From CAYRZL01 sp964428795 (GTDB lineage: Bacteria > Bacillota > Clostridia > Lachnospirales > Lachnospiraceae), in the NCBI GenBank assembly GCA_964428795.1, contig CAYRZL010000011.1, forward strand, positions 1 through 44,868: a stretch of DNA of 44,868 bases, given 5' to 3'. Shown here one piece after another: positions 8,340-16,279 of the stretch. The first letter of the stretch is position 1; each line of letters starts with the position of its first letter. The translations under genes were made by a program, and so were the position numbers. The notes under the pieces were generated by a model. That model did no database searches, was not told the DNA's origin, and saw nothing but the letters and a program-made list of their open reading frames with translations.

Positions 8340-8987
8340 ATGGATACAGGTACATTATATACTTATGTGGATCATACAGCGTTAAAGCCCTTTACCACAT
8401 GGCAGGATATTGATCAGCTCTGTCAGGAGGCGTTGGATTATCATATGGCAAGCGTATGTATTCCAAGCTGTTATATCGAGCGGGCGCACAAATTTTATCC
8501 CAATCTGAATCTGTGTACCGTAGTGGGTTTCCCACTGGGATATGCAAACACAGCGGCAAAAATCGTGGAGGCACAGCAGGCAGTTTTTCACGGTGCATCG
8601 GAAATTGATATGGTGATCAATATCTGTGACGTAAAAAACAAAGACTATGACAAAGTGACAGAGGAAATCTGTCAGATGAAAGAAGCAGTGGGAAATAAGA
8701 TATTAAAAGTTATCATTGAAACCTGCTATCTGACGGAAGAAGAAAAAATCGCCATGTGCAAAGCGGTAACGGAGGCGAAGGCGGATTTTATCAAAACCTC
8801 CACCGGTTTCGGAACCGCAGGAGCCACGCTTGAGGATGTAAAACTGATGAAAGAGCACATTGGAGCGGATGTAAAGATCAAGGCGGCGGGAGGAATCCGA
8901 AGTCGTGATGATATGGAAGCCTATATTGAGGCGGGATGCAGCCGGATCGGTACCAGCAGTGCAATCTCAATGCTCACTGAGGCGTAA
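8340..8987 (+). CDS. deoC: Deoxyribose-phosphate aldolase
   Basis: The 215-residue TIM-barrel protein is a class I aldolase that splits 2-deoxyribose 5-phosphate into acetaldehyde and glyceraldehyde 3-phosphate. The Schiff-base lysine is in FIKTSTGF (about residue 150), preceded by KVIIETCYLTEEE, and KAAGGIR carries the second conserved lysine. DHTALKP at the N-terminus is the family hallmark. It begins one base after the thrC stop, so it is translated from the same mRNA; its own ribosome site is weak, which suggests coupling. The metabolic link to threonine synthase is not obvious. Confidence 0.93.
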   Translation: MDTGTLYTYVDHTALKPFTTWQDIDQLCQEALDYHMASVCIPSCYIERAHKFYPNLNLCTVVGFPLGYANTAAKIVEAQQAVFHGASEIDMVINICDVKNKDYDKVTEEICQMKEAVGNKILKVIIETCYLTEEEKIAMCKAVTEAKADFIKTSTGFGTAGATLEDVKLMKEHIGADVKIKAAGGIRSRDDMEAYIEAGCSRIGTSSAISMLTEA

Positions 8988-8997
8988 AGAATATAAG

Positions 8998-9012
8998 AAC
9001 GGAAAATCCGTT
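8998..9012 (+). terminator. Small hairpin with T-run after deoC
   Basis: AACGGA-AAA-TCCGTT followed by TTTTATAAT. The stem is only six pairs, so termination would be partial; the TATAAT just downstream could serve as a -10 box for pckA, although I see no convincing -35 box. Confidence 0.4.
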
Positions 9013-9050
9013 TTTATAATACACAAAAAAAGCAATAGGAGGAATAGACT

Positions 9051-10754
9051 ATGTCAACAAAAGCGTATTACCCGATTTCAGAAATTGGTAAAGACAAACC
9101 GGGATTTTCAAAAACACGGTCCATCATCGAGGCTGCGTTTTATGGAAATAATGTAGTTCCGGTCAATACACTGAAAGAAGCATATAATCTGGCAAAAAAT
9201 TCACCGGGAACTATCGTGACCGATATGCCGGTATACCGTGGGGAAGAGTTTGGTCTGGATGCAGATGCAAAGGTTCTTCTTTTCAACGACGGTGCCATCA
9301 CAGGACGTTATGCTACTGCGCGTCGTATCGCAGGAGAGCCGGGTGTGGACTGTGAAGCGCTGGATAAGGTCGCTATGGATGCGATTTATTCATCCCGTTA
9401 CAAAAAATTGTATCATGCAACCGTTTATGCAGGTCTGGACCCTGAGTTTATGGTAAAATGCCATCTGCTCATTCCGGAAGGTGAAGAAAACATTATGTAC
9501 AACTGGATGCTGAACTTCCAGTATATGTCTGACGACTATGTAAAAATGTACAAGGAATCCAAACCTGTTGGAGACGGAAAAGAGCCGGATATCTATATCT
9601 TCTCTGATCCTCAGTGGACGCCGGTGGAGGCTCCGGGCGTAAGCTTTGACTGCCTGAGCGATCCGGCAAAGAAAACACTGTGCTACTTTAATACAGAGAC
9701 AAACTGTGCTTGTATCCTTGGTATGAGATACTTTGGTGAGCACAAAAAGGGTACACTGACTATGGTATGGGCGATCGCAAACCGTAATGGCTATGCTTCC
9801 TGCCATGGCGGACAGAAGGAATATCTGCTTGCTGACGGTTCCAAATATGTGGCATCCGTATACGGTCTGTCCGGATCCGGAAAGTCCACCTTGACCCATG
9901 CAAAGCATGGCGGAAAATATGAGATCAAGGTATTGCATGACGATGCATTTATCATCAATACCGATACCTGTGCATCCATCGCCATCGAGCCGACCTATTT
10001 CGACAAGACCGCAGATTATCCGACAGGCTGTGCAGACAACAAATATCTGCTGACCGCACAGAACTGTTCTGCGACAATGGATGAGGACGGAAAGATCCAG
10101 CTTGTAACAGAGGATATCAGAAACGGAAACGGACGTGCCATCAAATCCAAGCTCTGGTCTCCGAACCGTGTGGATAAGATTAACGCTCCGGTAAACGCTA
10201 TTTTCTGGATCATGAAAGATCCTACCATTCCTCCGGTTGTAAAACTGAAAGGTGCGTCTTTGGCATCTGTTATGGGCGCAACGCTCGCTACAAAACGTTC
10301 CTCCGCAGAGCGTCTTGCTCCCGGCGTAGACCCGAACAAGCTGGTAGTAGTACCATATGCAAATCCGTTCCGTACCTATCCGCTGGCAAATGATTATGAA
10401 AAATTCAAAAAACTGGTAGAAGAGAAACATGTAGACTGTTATATCGTAAATACCGGTGATTTTATGGGCAAGAAGGTACAGCCGAAGGATACGTTAGGCG
10501 TACTGGAAGCGATCGTAGAGAAAAGAGCTGACTTCAAACAGTGGGGTCCGTTCTCTGATATTGAGATCATGGACTGGGAAGGCTTTGTACCGGATCTTGC
10601 TGATGCAGATTATGTGGCACAGCTCAAATCCCGTATGCAGGACCGTCTGGACTTTGTTGCTTCTCTGGATACAGAGAAATCCGGATACGATGCATTGCCG
10701 CAGGATGCTGCGGCAGCGATCAAAAAAGTGGTAGATGAGGCTAACACACTGTAA
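9051..10754 (+). CDS. pckA: Phosphoenolpyruvate carboxykinase (ATP)
   Basis: The 567-residue protein is an ATP-type PEP carboxykinase, which interconverts oxaloacetate plus ATP and PEP plus CO2 plus ADP. The P-loop GLSGSGKST is at about residues 274-282, the metal-binding LHDDAFII follows near 299, and the late RSSAERLAPG and YANPFRTYPL segments fit the family. At 567 residues it is somewhat longer than the common 530-540. In fermentative gut Clostridia the enzyme often runs in the PEP-carboxylating, ATP-forming direction; direction here cannot be read from sequence. A strong AGGAGG precedes the start. Confidence 0.9.
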   Translation: MSTKAYYPISEIGKDKPGFSKTRSIIEAAFYGNNVVPVNTLKEAYNLAKNSPGTIVTDMPVYRGEEFGLDADAKVLLFNDGAITGRYATARRIAGEPGVDCEALDKVAMDAIYSSRYKKLYHATVYAGLDPEFMVKCHLLIPEGEENIMYNWMLNFQYMSDDYVKMYKESKPVGDGKEPDIYIFSDPQWTPVEAPGVSFDCLSDPAKKTLCYFNTETNCACILGMRYFGEHKKGTLTMVWAIANRNGYASCHGGQKEYLLADGSKYVASVYGLSGSGKSTLTHAKHGGKYEIKVLHDDAFIINTDTCASIAIEPTYFDKTADYPTGCADNKYLLTAQNCSATMDEDGKIQLVTEDIRNGNGRAIKSKLWSPNRVDKINAPVNAIFWIMKDPTIPPVVKLKGASLASVMGATLATKRSSAERLAPGVDPNKLVVVPYANPFRTYPLANDYEKFKKLVEEKHVDCYIVNTGDFMGKKVQPKDTLGVLEAIVEKRADFKQWGPFSDIEIMDWEGFVPDLADADYVAQLKSRMQDRLDFVASLDTEKSGYDALPQDAAAAIKKVVDEANTL

Positions 10755-10775
10755 TAACTTTCCACGAATTTTTGA

Positions 10776-10804
10776 TTGTTTTTTTGCACATAGTAGAGTA
10801 TAAT
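10776..10804 (+). promoter_or_regulatory. Promoter of the 6S RNA
   Basis: TTGTTT (10776-10781), a 17-base spacer and a perfect TATAAT (10799-10804) lie just ahead of the 6S RNA 5' end, which would place transcription start near 10811. Confidence 0.65.
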
Positions 10805-10810
10805 CTTTTT

Positions 10811-10997
10811 AGAAAGATTCCTGGGATGTGCGACAAATCTGTATATTTTGAACCTACAAATCATTGACGGGATTCCATATAACTTCTATTATGTCAGGCC
10901 ACCGTTTGCAGTGGAAGACAGAGGAGCGGTTGCGGACACCCACCCTAGCTTAGCTAGGCGTCAAAATTGCAGGAAACGGCATTCTGGGAGTCTTTAC
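10811..10997 (+). ncRNA. ssrS: 6S RNA
   Basis: This segment has the features of a Firmicutes 6S RNA, which binds the housekeeping RNA polymerase holoenzyme by imitating an open promoter. The closing stem is formed by AAAGATTCC (10813-10821) and the GGAGTCTTT end (10987-10995); CTGGGATGTGCG near the 5' end and GGCATTCTGGG near the 3' end form the terminal helix. Between them lies a largely single-stranded central region with the characteristic CCACCCTAGC-TTA-GCTAGGCG hairpin around 10943-10962. A TATAAT promoter immediately precedes it. The identification is by motif and layout; exact ends are estimates. Confidence 0.85.
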
Positions 10998-11119
10998 AAA
11001 AGATAAAGCCCGCAAGGGATATCAAACAAAAGAATATAAGGTACAAAAGAAACGAAAGTACCATACAAAAGAGAAGGGGTCACCGGAAGGTGGCTCCTTT
11101 ACTTATATGTGCTTGCGGG
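10998..11119 (+). ncRNA. Structured RNA segment downstream of 6S (leader or small RNA)
   Basis: Between 6S and the SpoIID-like gene lie several pairing elements: CCCGCAAG (11009-11016) with CTTGCGGG (11112-11119), GGTAC (11040-11044) with GTACC (11058-11062), and AAGGGGTCACC-GGAA-GGTGGCTCCTT (11074-11099), an 11-pair stem with a GNRA-type tetraloop. The last may terminate the 6S precursor, followed by TTTACTTAT. The long-range pair competes with a local CCC-GCAA-GGG hairpin. I do not recognise it as a known riboswitch. Confidence 0.45.
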
Positions 11120-11143
11120 GTGTATAGGATGAGAAAAGGTGGG

Positions 11144-12508
11144 ATGATCCGATATGTTTTTGTTTTGTTTTTGATGATAGCGGGTGTTGGTGTACTGGGA
11201 AGTATGCAGACGACGGAAAACAGACAGTTGCTGGCTCTGGTAGAGAATACATCGGGAGATATGCAGATGCTGGATGACAGTGAAATATTTGATGGGGATC
11301 AGACTGATTTTTCAGAATCAGAAGAAGCAGAAGAAGGTCAGAAGGATGATACAGAAGAAGCGGATGAAAACACTGCTCAAACAGTCCCAACCGTTCGTGT
11401 TTTGCTGACAGACCAGACCGGGGAACCGATGCGTGAAAACATATATTTTACCTTTGATCAGACGTTTGGGGACGGAGTATATCAGGCGGGCGAGATCGTT
11501 TCCGCTGCAGATTTACTTTCAAAGGAAGAGCAGCATATACGTCTTGAGGGGGCAGAAAAAGATAGTACCTTTGTGATTACGGATGCTTCCGGAAAGGAGC
11601 AGTCTCTGCCTTATTTCGGCGCGGCGGAGGTATATAAAAAAGATGATGGGTATTATATGGTGAATGAAGTTTCATTGGAATCATATCTGTATGGAGTAGT
11701 TCCGAGCGAAATGCCATCTTCTTTTTCTGAGGAGGCACTAAAAGCCCAGACAATTTGTGCCAGAACCTTTGCGTGTAAAGCCAGGGAAAATGATACCTAT
11801 GCTGCATGGAACGCCGATCTGGATGACAGTGTTAATTCTCAGGTTTATAATAAACAAGCTCCGGTGGATGCGGTGAAAGCTGCAATAGATCAGACAGCCG
11901 GAGAAATTCTTACTTATGAAGGTGAGCCCATTCAGGCATATTTCTTTTCCGCCTCCTGCGGTTATACCTCAAGCCTGAATCTTTGGTCTCAGGAAGATGT
12001 GGCTTATCTGACCGAGGTCTGTCTCAGTAATGTAGGAGAATCGATTGACTTTGATCGATTTATTCGGGATACATCCATCGGTGCATTTGATGATGCAAGT
12101 CCGTATTTTCGCTGGCAGGCAGATTTGGACCTGTCAAAGCTTGGAAATGTAAAAAAGATAGAAGTGGTAAGCAGAGCAAATTCCGGTGCAGTGACAGATT
12201 TGAAGCTTTCCGGTTCTGATAAAGATATACATATTACAAATGAGTATAAACTGAGAAAAGAGCTGGGAAAGGCAATTACAGGATTCAGAGACAAAGACGG
12301 AAATACGAAGACCGGGATAACTGTGCTTCCAAGTGCATACTTTTCCGTAGAACAGACTAAGACCGGTGTGACGCTCTATGGGGGCGGATATGGACATGGT
12401 ATAGGTCTTAGTCAATATGGAGCAGACGGAATGGCAAAAGAAGGATATGATTACAGAGAAATTCTGGAAACATTTTATCCCGAAACCAGTTTGACATCTA
12501 TCCTATAA
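11144..12508 (+). CDS. SpoIID/LytB-domain cell-wall protein
   Basis: The 454-residue protein has a short N-terminal membrane segment (about residues 4-20), then a strongly acidic linker (about 45-85, rich in Asp and Glu), then the SpoIID/LytB domain. SpoIID is a lytic transglycosylase that cuts peptidoglycan glycan strands during engulfment of the forespore; LytB-like relatives act in vegetative cells. The catalytic glutamate is in VVPSEMPSSF, followed by EALKAQTICARTFA as in SpoIID, and the C-terminal YGGGYGHGIGLSQYGADGMA is the domain's other hallmark. The start at 11144 is preferred because AAAGGTGG lies just upstream; an ATG at 11129 is an alternative. Whether it is the sporulation protein or a vegetative paralogue is not decided by the context. 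Confidence 0.85.
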   Translation: MIRYVFVLFLMIAGVGVLGSMQTTENRQLLALVENTSGDMQMLDDSEIFDGDQTDFSESEEAEEGQKDDTEEADENTAQTVPTVRVLLTDQTGEPMRENIYFTFDQTFGDGVYQAGEIVSAADLLSKEEQHIRLEGAEKDSTFVITDASGKEQSLPYFGAAEVYKKDDGYYMVNEVSLESYLYGVVPSEMPSSFSEEALKAQTICARTFACKARENDTYAAWNADLDDSVNSQVYNKQAPVDAVKAAIDQTAGEILTYEGEPIQAYFFSASCGYTSSLNLWSQEDVAYLTEVCLSNVGESIDFDRFIRDTSIGAFDDASPYFRWQADLDLSKLGNVKKIEVVSRANSGAVTDLKLSGSDKDIHITNEYKLRKELGKAITGFRDKDGNTKTGITVLPSAYFSVEQTKTGVTLYGGGYGHGIGLSQYGADGMAKEGYDYREILETFYPETSLTSIL

Positions 12509-12585
12509 TCTGATATGCTGTTCGAGTTAAAATGACCTTGTTTTCTGAGGCTTTTATTTTGTGTTTTTCAGCGAGAGGGAAGAAT

Positions 12586-13458
12586 ATGAAAAAATATATG
12601 CCGATTGTTCGTTTCTTTATGAAGAAACTGAATAGAGACAACATAAGTGCGTATGCGGCTCAGGCCACCCTGTTTATCATAGTGTCCATGATTCCTTTTT
12701 TGATGGTATTGATTTCACTGATCCGGTTTACGCCGATCACGGAAAGTATGCTTTTAGAAGGATTAAAGACTTTATTTCCAAATATAGTGATACCTACCAT
12801 TGTCTCTGTTCTGGATGAGGTTTATAATCATCCCATGAGTTTTATGTCCGTAGCGATTGTGGTTTCCGTCTGGTCGGCGGCAAAAGCAGTACAGAGTTTG
12901 CGCTATGGATTGAATACGGTTTATGATATTCAGGAAAACCGTAACTGGTTTCTGCTTAGGTTTCGTGCAATGGCAGATACATTTATATTTATTCTTGCGA
13001 TTGTATTGTCCATGCTGCTTTTGGTATTTGGCGCTAAGATTCAGGAAACCCTGTCGGAATTTTTTCCTTTTTTGGCAAATATTACAGAAGTTATTTTGAA
13101 AGTAAGATTTTTAATTTTGTTTTTTGTTCTTGTAGTCTTTTTTTGCGGTATTTATAAAGCGTTGCCAAACCGTAAAGCCACTTGGCGAAGCCAGCTTGTA
13201 GGTGCAGTGGGCTGTGCGTTGGCATGGTATGTATTTTCCTTTGGACTATCTGTTTATATCAACTACTTTAACGGATTTACCATGTATGGCAGTCTGACAA
13301 CCATTGTATTTATCATTATCTGGCTGTACATTTGTATGTATATTTTTCTTGTATGCGGTGAGGTGAACAACATGTTCGAGGTTATTATGCTGGAAATCCG
13401 GGAGGCACGGAAGGCAAAGAAAAAACGAAAAGAACAGACAAAACTGGCGAAAAAATAA
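12586..13458 (+). CDS. YihY/BrkB-family membrane protein
   Basis: The 290-residue protein has about six transmembrane segments and matches the YihY (formerly BrkB, often mislabelled ribonuclease BN) family. Signatures are the N-terminal NISAYAAQATLFIIVSMIPF, the SVWSAAKAVQSLRYGLNTVYD segment near residue 100, and the C-terminal MYGSLTTIVFIIIWLYICMYIFLVCGEVN. The tail is very lysine/arginine rich and probably cytoplasmic. The family's molecular function is unsettled; transport or envelope roles have been proposed. The start at 12586 follows GAGAGGGA; an upstream in-frame ATG at 12532 lacks a ribosome site. Confidence 0.88.
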   Translation: MKKYMPIVRFFMKKLNRDNISAYAAQATLFIIVSMIPFLMVLISLIRFTPITESMLLEGLKTLFPNIVIPTIVSVLDEVYNHPMSFMSVAIVVSVWSAAKAVQSLRYGLNTVYDIQENRNWFLLRFRAMADTFIFILAIVLSMLLLVFGAKIQETLSEFFPFLANITEVILKVRFLILFFVLVVFFCGIYKALPNRKATWRSQLVGAVGCALAWYVFSFGLSVYINYFNGFTMYGSLTTIVFIIIWLYICMYIFLVCGEVNNMFEVIMLEIREARKAKKKRKEQTKLAKK

Positions 13459-13589
13459 GATAATCCGTCAGTTTTTCTGCTTTTTCCACAGCATTCCAAA
13501 ATTTTTCTTTCCTTTTTTCCAAATATATGCGATAATACAGACATGTAGCTGGCACACACATTGAAGGGTAAAAAGAAAGGAATCGTACA

Positions 13590-13787
13590 ATGAAAGTAAA
13601 CATACTTGATACGTTATCAATTGCCGTTCTTATTGTTGAAATCATATGGAGATTATCAATGGAAAGAATCAGCGCTCCCCAATGGATGCATCATGTCGAA
13701 TGGGGATTGATCATTCTGATTTTCGTACTGGTTATTCTGCATTTTGTGCTGAGGAGAAAAGAAAATAAGCAAAATAAGGGGGAATGA
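13590..13787 (+). CDS. Small single-pass membrane protein
   Basis: The 65-residue protein has a moderately hydrophobic N-terminus and one clear transmembrane segment (about residues 38-54), followed by a basic tail (RRKENKQNKGE). AAAGGA lies nine or ten bases before the start. It ends three bases before the AIM24-like gene, so the two form an operon. I do not recognise the family and assign no function. Confidence 0.65.
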   Translation: MKVNILDTLSIAVLIVEIIWRLSMERISAPQWMHHVEWGLIILIFVLVILHFVLRRKENKQNKGE

Positions 13788-13790
13788 AAG

Positions 13791-14480
13791 ATGGTTTATA
13801 ATATTTCAGGAAACCCCATGCCTGTTGTGGAGTTTAATCTGGATAAAGGAGAAAGTATTTATTCGCAATCAGGCGGCATGACATGGATGTCTGAGTCGGT
13901 TTCCATGAAAACAAACATGGAAGGCGGGTTTATGAAAGGAATTGGCAGAATGTTTGGCGGCGAGTCGCTTTTCATTGTTACTTTTACCGCGCAGGAAGAA
14001 AACAGTAAAATTGCTTTTGCCTCCACAATGCCCGGTGAAATCCACAAATTGGACATAAGCCCATCAAGAGAGTATATCATTCAGAAACAGGCTTTTTTGT
14101 GCGCGGAACCTACAGTTCAATTATCTACATACTGGCAGAAAAAGTTCTCCGCAGGTCTTTTCGGCGGTGAAGGCTTTATTATGCAGAAAGTCAGCGGCAG
14201 CGGAAGCGTTTTTTTGGAACTCTCAGGCTCAATCGTAGAGATGAATCTTGCAGCGGGAGAGAAAATCAAAGTCGATACTTCACATGTTGCATATTTTGAA
14301 AGCACATGCGGTTACGATGTGGAAACAGTCAAGGGCTTTAAAAATGTGCTGTTTGGAGGAGAGGGATTGTTTTTGACGGTTCTGACAGGTCCGGGAAAGG
14401 TTTATTTACAGACAATGACGATTCACGACCTTGCACAGAAAATAATACCTTATATACCACAGCAACCATCATCGAAATAA
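13791..14480 (+). CDS. AIM24-family protein (TIGR00266-like)
   Basis: The 229-residue protein is an all-beta AIM24/TIGR00266 family member, related in name to the yeast mitochondrial protein Aim24; bacterial members have no settled function. The family is visible in SQSGGMTWMSESVSMKTNM near residue 26, FMKGIGRMFGGESLFIVTF near 48, the GSGSVFLELSGSI repeat half near 139 and the C-terminal FKNVLFGGEGLFLTVLTGPGKV. The glycine-rich FGGE motif occurs three times, showing an internal repeat. It has no signal peptide. It follows the small membrane protein by three bases with a GGGGGA site. Confidence 0.85.
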   Translation: MVYNISGNPMPVVEFNLDKGESIYSQSGGMTWMSESVSMKTNMEGGFMKGIGRMFGGESLFIVTFTAQEENSKIAFASTMPGEIHKLDISPSREYIIQKQAFLCAEPTVQLSTYWQKKFSAGLFGGEGFIMQKVSGSGSVFLELSGSIVEMNLAAGEKIKVDTSHVAYFESTCGYDVETVKGFKNVLFGGEGLFLTVLTGPGKVYLQTMTIHDLAQKIIPYIPQQPSSK

Positions 14481-14481
14481 A

Positions 14482-14525
14482 CAGATTTCCCCGCAGCAAA
14501 AGCTGCGGGGAAATCTGTTTTCCTG
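14482..14525. terminator. Strong bidirectional terminator
   Basis: ACAGATTTCCCCGCAGC (14482-14498), AAAA loop, and the exact reverse complement (14503-14519) followed by TTTTCC. The 17-pair perfect stem lies between the AIM24-like gene and a convergent minus-strand gene and can stop transcription from both sides, better from the left. Confidence 0.92.
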
Positions 14526-14569
14526 TCCGGAAACGTCCGCCGGTTATTTGTGAAAAACAGACAGGGCTG

Positions 14570-15661
14570 TTAGAATCTGTATGCTGAAAGCGGTAAAATA
14601 AGATGGCCGGCTATTGTTGTAACCATAACCGTATAAAACATTATTTTTCCAAAAAACTCCGCAAAATCCTCACATTTCGGATTTGAGCGCACTCTGTTTA
14701 TGGCAATGATCAGTACGGTCGATATAAGCACGGTATAAATACCCCAGATATTGATAAATTCCAACAGGCCGGTATGTAATGCATCAGGTACGAGGTTTGC
14801 GCCTATCATCAGGTTCGTTACCGTTCCTATAAGTATTGCAGGCATCATACCGAGGGAGTCCACCCTGTGATGTGCACACAAAAACAGTGTGATCAAAGCC
14901 CATATTCCCGTGCCGATCAGCGCTATTACACACTTCAGGTACAATCCGATGGAATTTCGGTTCAGCTCTATTACTGTGAGGAATTCGGAATATGTCTCTG
15001 TACCATCGTTTTTATAATAAGCTCCATAGGAGTTGGCATCGCAGCGGTATAGAAACAGAGCATTGTCAAATCTGCGAAGCTCAAATCCTGAAGCGTTTAA
15101 GCTAGTGTTTACACCGCTGCCATCCTTATCCGGTATAAAAACAATATGTTCAATAGTTTCAACGGGCTTTAAGTAAATTCTCAACTGGTAGGAGCCAAGC
15201 GGAAACCGTTTTGTTGAAAATTCCTTTGATATATCCGCCGTAACTTCAAACAGCTGATAATTATTTGCACCTTCCTTATACTCATCCTTTTTTTCAATGC
15301 TTTTGATCGTACCTTCGTATATCTCAAAACCGTTTTCCATATCCAGCTCTTGATTGCCGCTCCAATTAAACCAGCATTTAAAGGTTACCGTATATTTTGA
15401 ATTTTTTATATCTACGCTGTCAAGACGCTCGATATACATACCGGTCGATACCTGAACCGCTTTTGCAGATAGTGCGGTTTCTTCTGTTGTGTAGGTATCC
15501 GCCTCTGTCAAATAGTAGTCCCAGTTTTTCTGATCGTCAGTCTTATCAGAGATCAGATAGACGCTTGCAGAACAGATAAAAAGAAACGCTATTATGACTA
15601 CAAAACAGAACCAGAATAAAACCAGCTTTCGCTGATTGGATTTTAATTGTCTGAATTTCAT
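14570..15661 (-). CDS. Pentameric ligand-gated ion channel-like membrane protein
   Basis: The 363-residue protein has an N-terminal hydrophobic segment (about 12-36; signal or anchor), a long extracellular-type beta-rich region (about 65-235) and four C-terminal transmembrane segments (about 239-262, 269-290, 300-322, 338-358). This is the topology of prokaryotic Cys-loop-like channels such as GLIC and ELIC. Three sequence landmarks agree: YIERLDSVD..KYTVTFKCWFNW (77-100) at the place of the family's 'dFyLWfrW' strand, RFPLGSYQLRIYL (152-164) at the place of 'DFPFDxQxLxI', and FLTVIELNRNSIGLYLK (227-243) leading into M1. Ligand and ion are unknown. It stands alone on the minus strand, with a weak GGGCGG ribosome site. 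The call rests on pattern comparison, not a search. Confidence 0.62.
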   Translation of the reverse strand: MKFRQLKSNQRKLVLFWFCFVVIIAFLFICSASVYLISDKTDDQKNWDYYLTEADTYTTEETALSAKAVQVSTGMYIERLDSVDIKNSKYTVTFKCWFNWSGNQELDMENGFEIYEGTIKSIEKKDEYKEGANNYQLFEVTADISKEFSTKRFPLGSYQLRIYLKPVETIEHIVFIPDKDGSGVNTSLNASGFELRRFDNALFLYRCDANSYGAYYKNDGTETYSEFLTVIELNRNSIGLYLKCVIALIGTGIWALITLFLCAHHRVDSLGMMPAILIGTVTNLMIGANLVPDALHTGLLEFINIWGIYTVLISTVLIIAINRVRSNPKCEDFAEFFGKIMFYTVMVTTIAGHLILPLSAYRF

Positions 15662-15893
15662 GATACATTCCGCCCTCTATATAAAATATCATTCCGATTG
15701 TCTATATTTACCGCTCCATTTCCTGCGTTCGCAGAATTTGCTGATGTACAGCTTTTATGTTTGCCATGGGTATGTGTTTCGCATCATCGGTAAATTGTAA
15801 TACTCTGATATCATATTATATTTAATAGAATTAGGCAAGCCCAAATAAGCAGGATTTTATGCAATACGGAATATTGAAAGAGAAAATACATTC

Positions 15894-15922
15894 TTGATGT
15901 TTTTTGTGTGATGTGATAGAAT
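15894..15922 (+). promoter_or_regulatory. Promoter of the pheST leader
   Basis: TTGATG (15894-15899), a 17-base spacer and TAGAAT (15917-15922) give a near-consensus promoter about 350 bases ahead of pheS, with transcription predicted from about 15929. The stretch 15662-15893 shows no gene or RNA I can support. Confidence 0.6.
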
Positions 15923-15928
15923 ACTCTT

Positions 15929-16227
15929 TGTTTAAAAGGAATACAGGCTTTGAAGGTGTCAGTAGCCAGATATACTTTTTACAGAGAGAGAAGATAACGC
16001 TGAGATTCTTCTTAAGGTAAGGTATCTGAGTGAATTTCCCGCCGGAGCTTTTCATCTGAACCCGTTTTAACGGAATTGATGACGGAAAACGGAAATAAGA
16101 TGAGACGTATGCTGTGCGTTAAACAGAATATAAGTGCTTTTGCATGGTTGATGAACCGGTGCAAAAGAACAAGGGTGGTACCGCGGAATCTGTTTCGTCC
16201 CTTATGGATGAAACAGATTCCTTTTTT
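15929..16227 (+). promoter_or_regulatory. T-box riboswitch controlling pheST
   Basis: The leader ends in the canonical T-box AAGGGTGGTACCGCGG (16171-16186), which pairs with the acceptor end of uncharged tRNA. The terminator follows: GGAATCTGTTTC (16185-16196) and GAAACAGATTCC (16210-16221) with a TTTTTT tail; the T-box bases overlap the terminator stem, as needed for antitermination. Upstream, GAATTTCCCGCCGGAG (16032-16048) has the layout of the specifier-loop 3' side, placing a UUC (Phe) specifier at 16036-16038. The expected action is that uncharged tRNA-Phe raises pheST expression. Exact 5' structure is inferred. Confidence 0.93.
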
Positions 16228-16279
16228 GATGTTTGGAAAGTGAACAGTTCATTTCAGTTGAGTAGAGAGGAGAAAGGCA

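Noticed and set aside
9390..10430. 346-codon open frame on the minus strand
   Set aside because: Antisense to pckA, whose P-loop and metal motifs are intact; the antisense product looks like random translation.
10967..11143. N-terminal extension of the SpoIID-like gene
   Set aside because: The extension overlaps the 3' end of 6S RNA and structured RNA, and the membrane segment begins right after the start at 11144.
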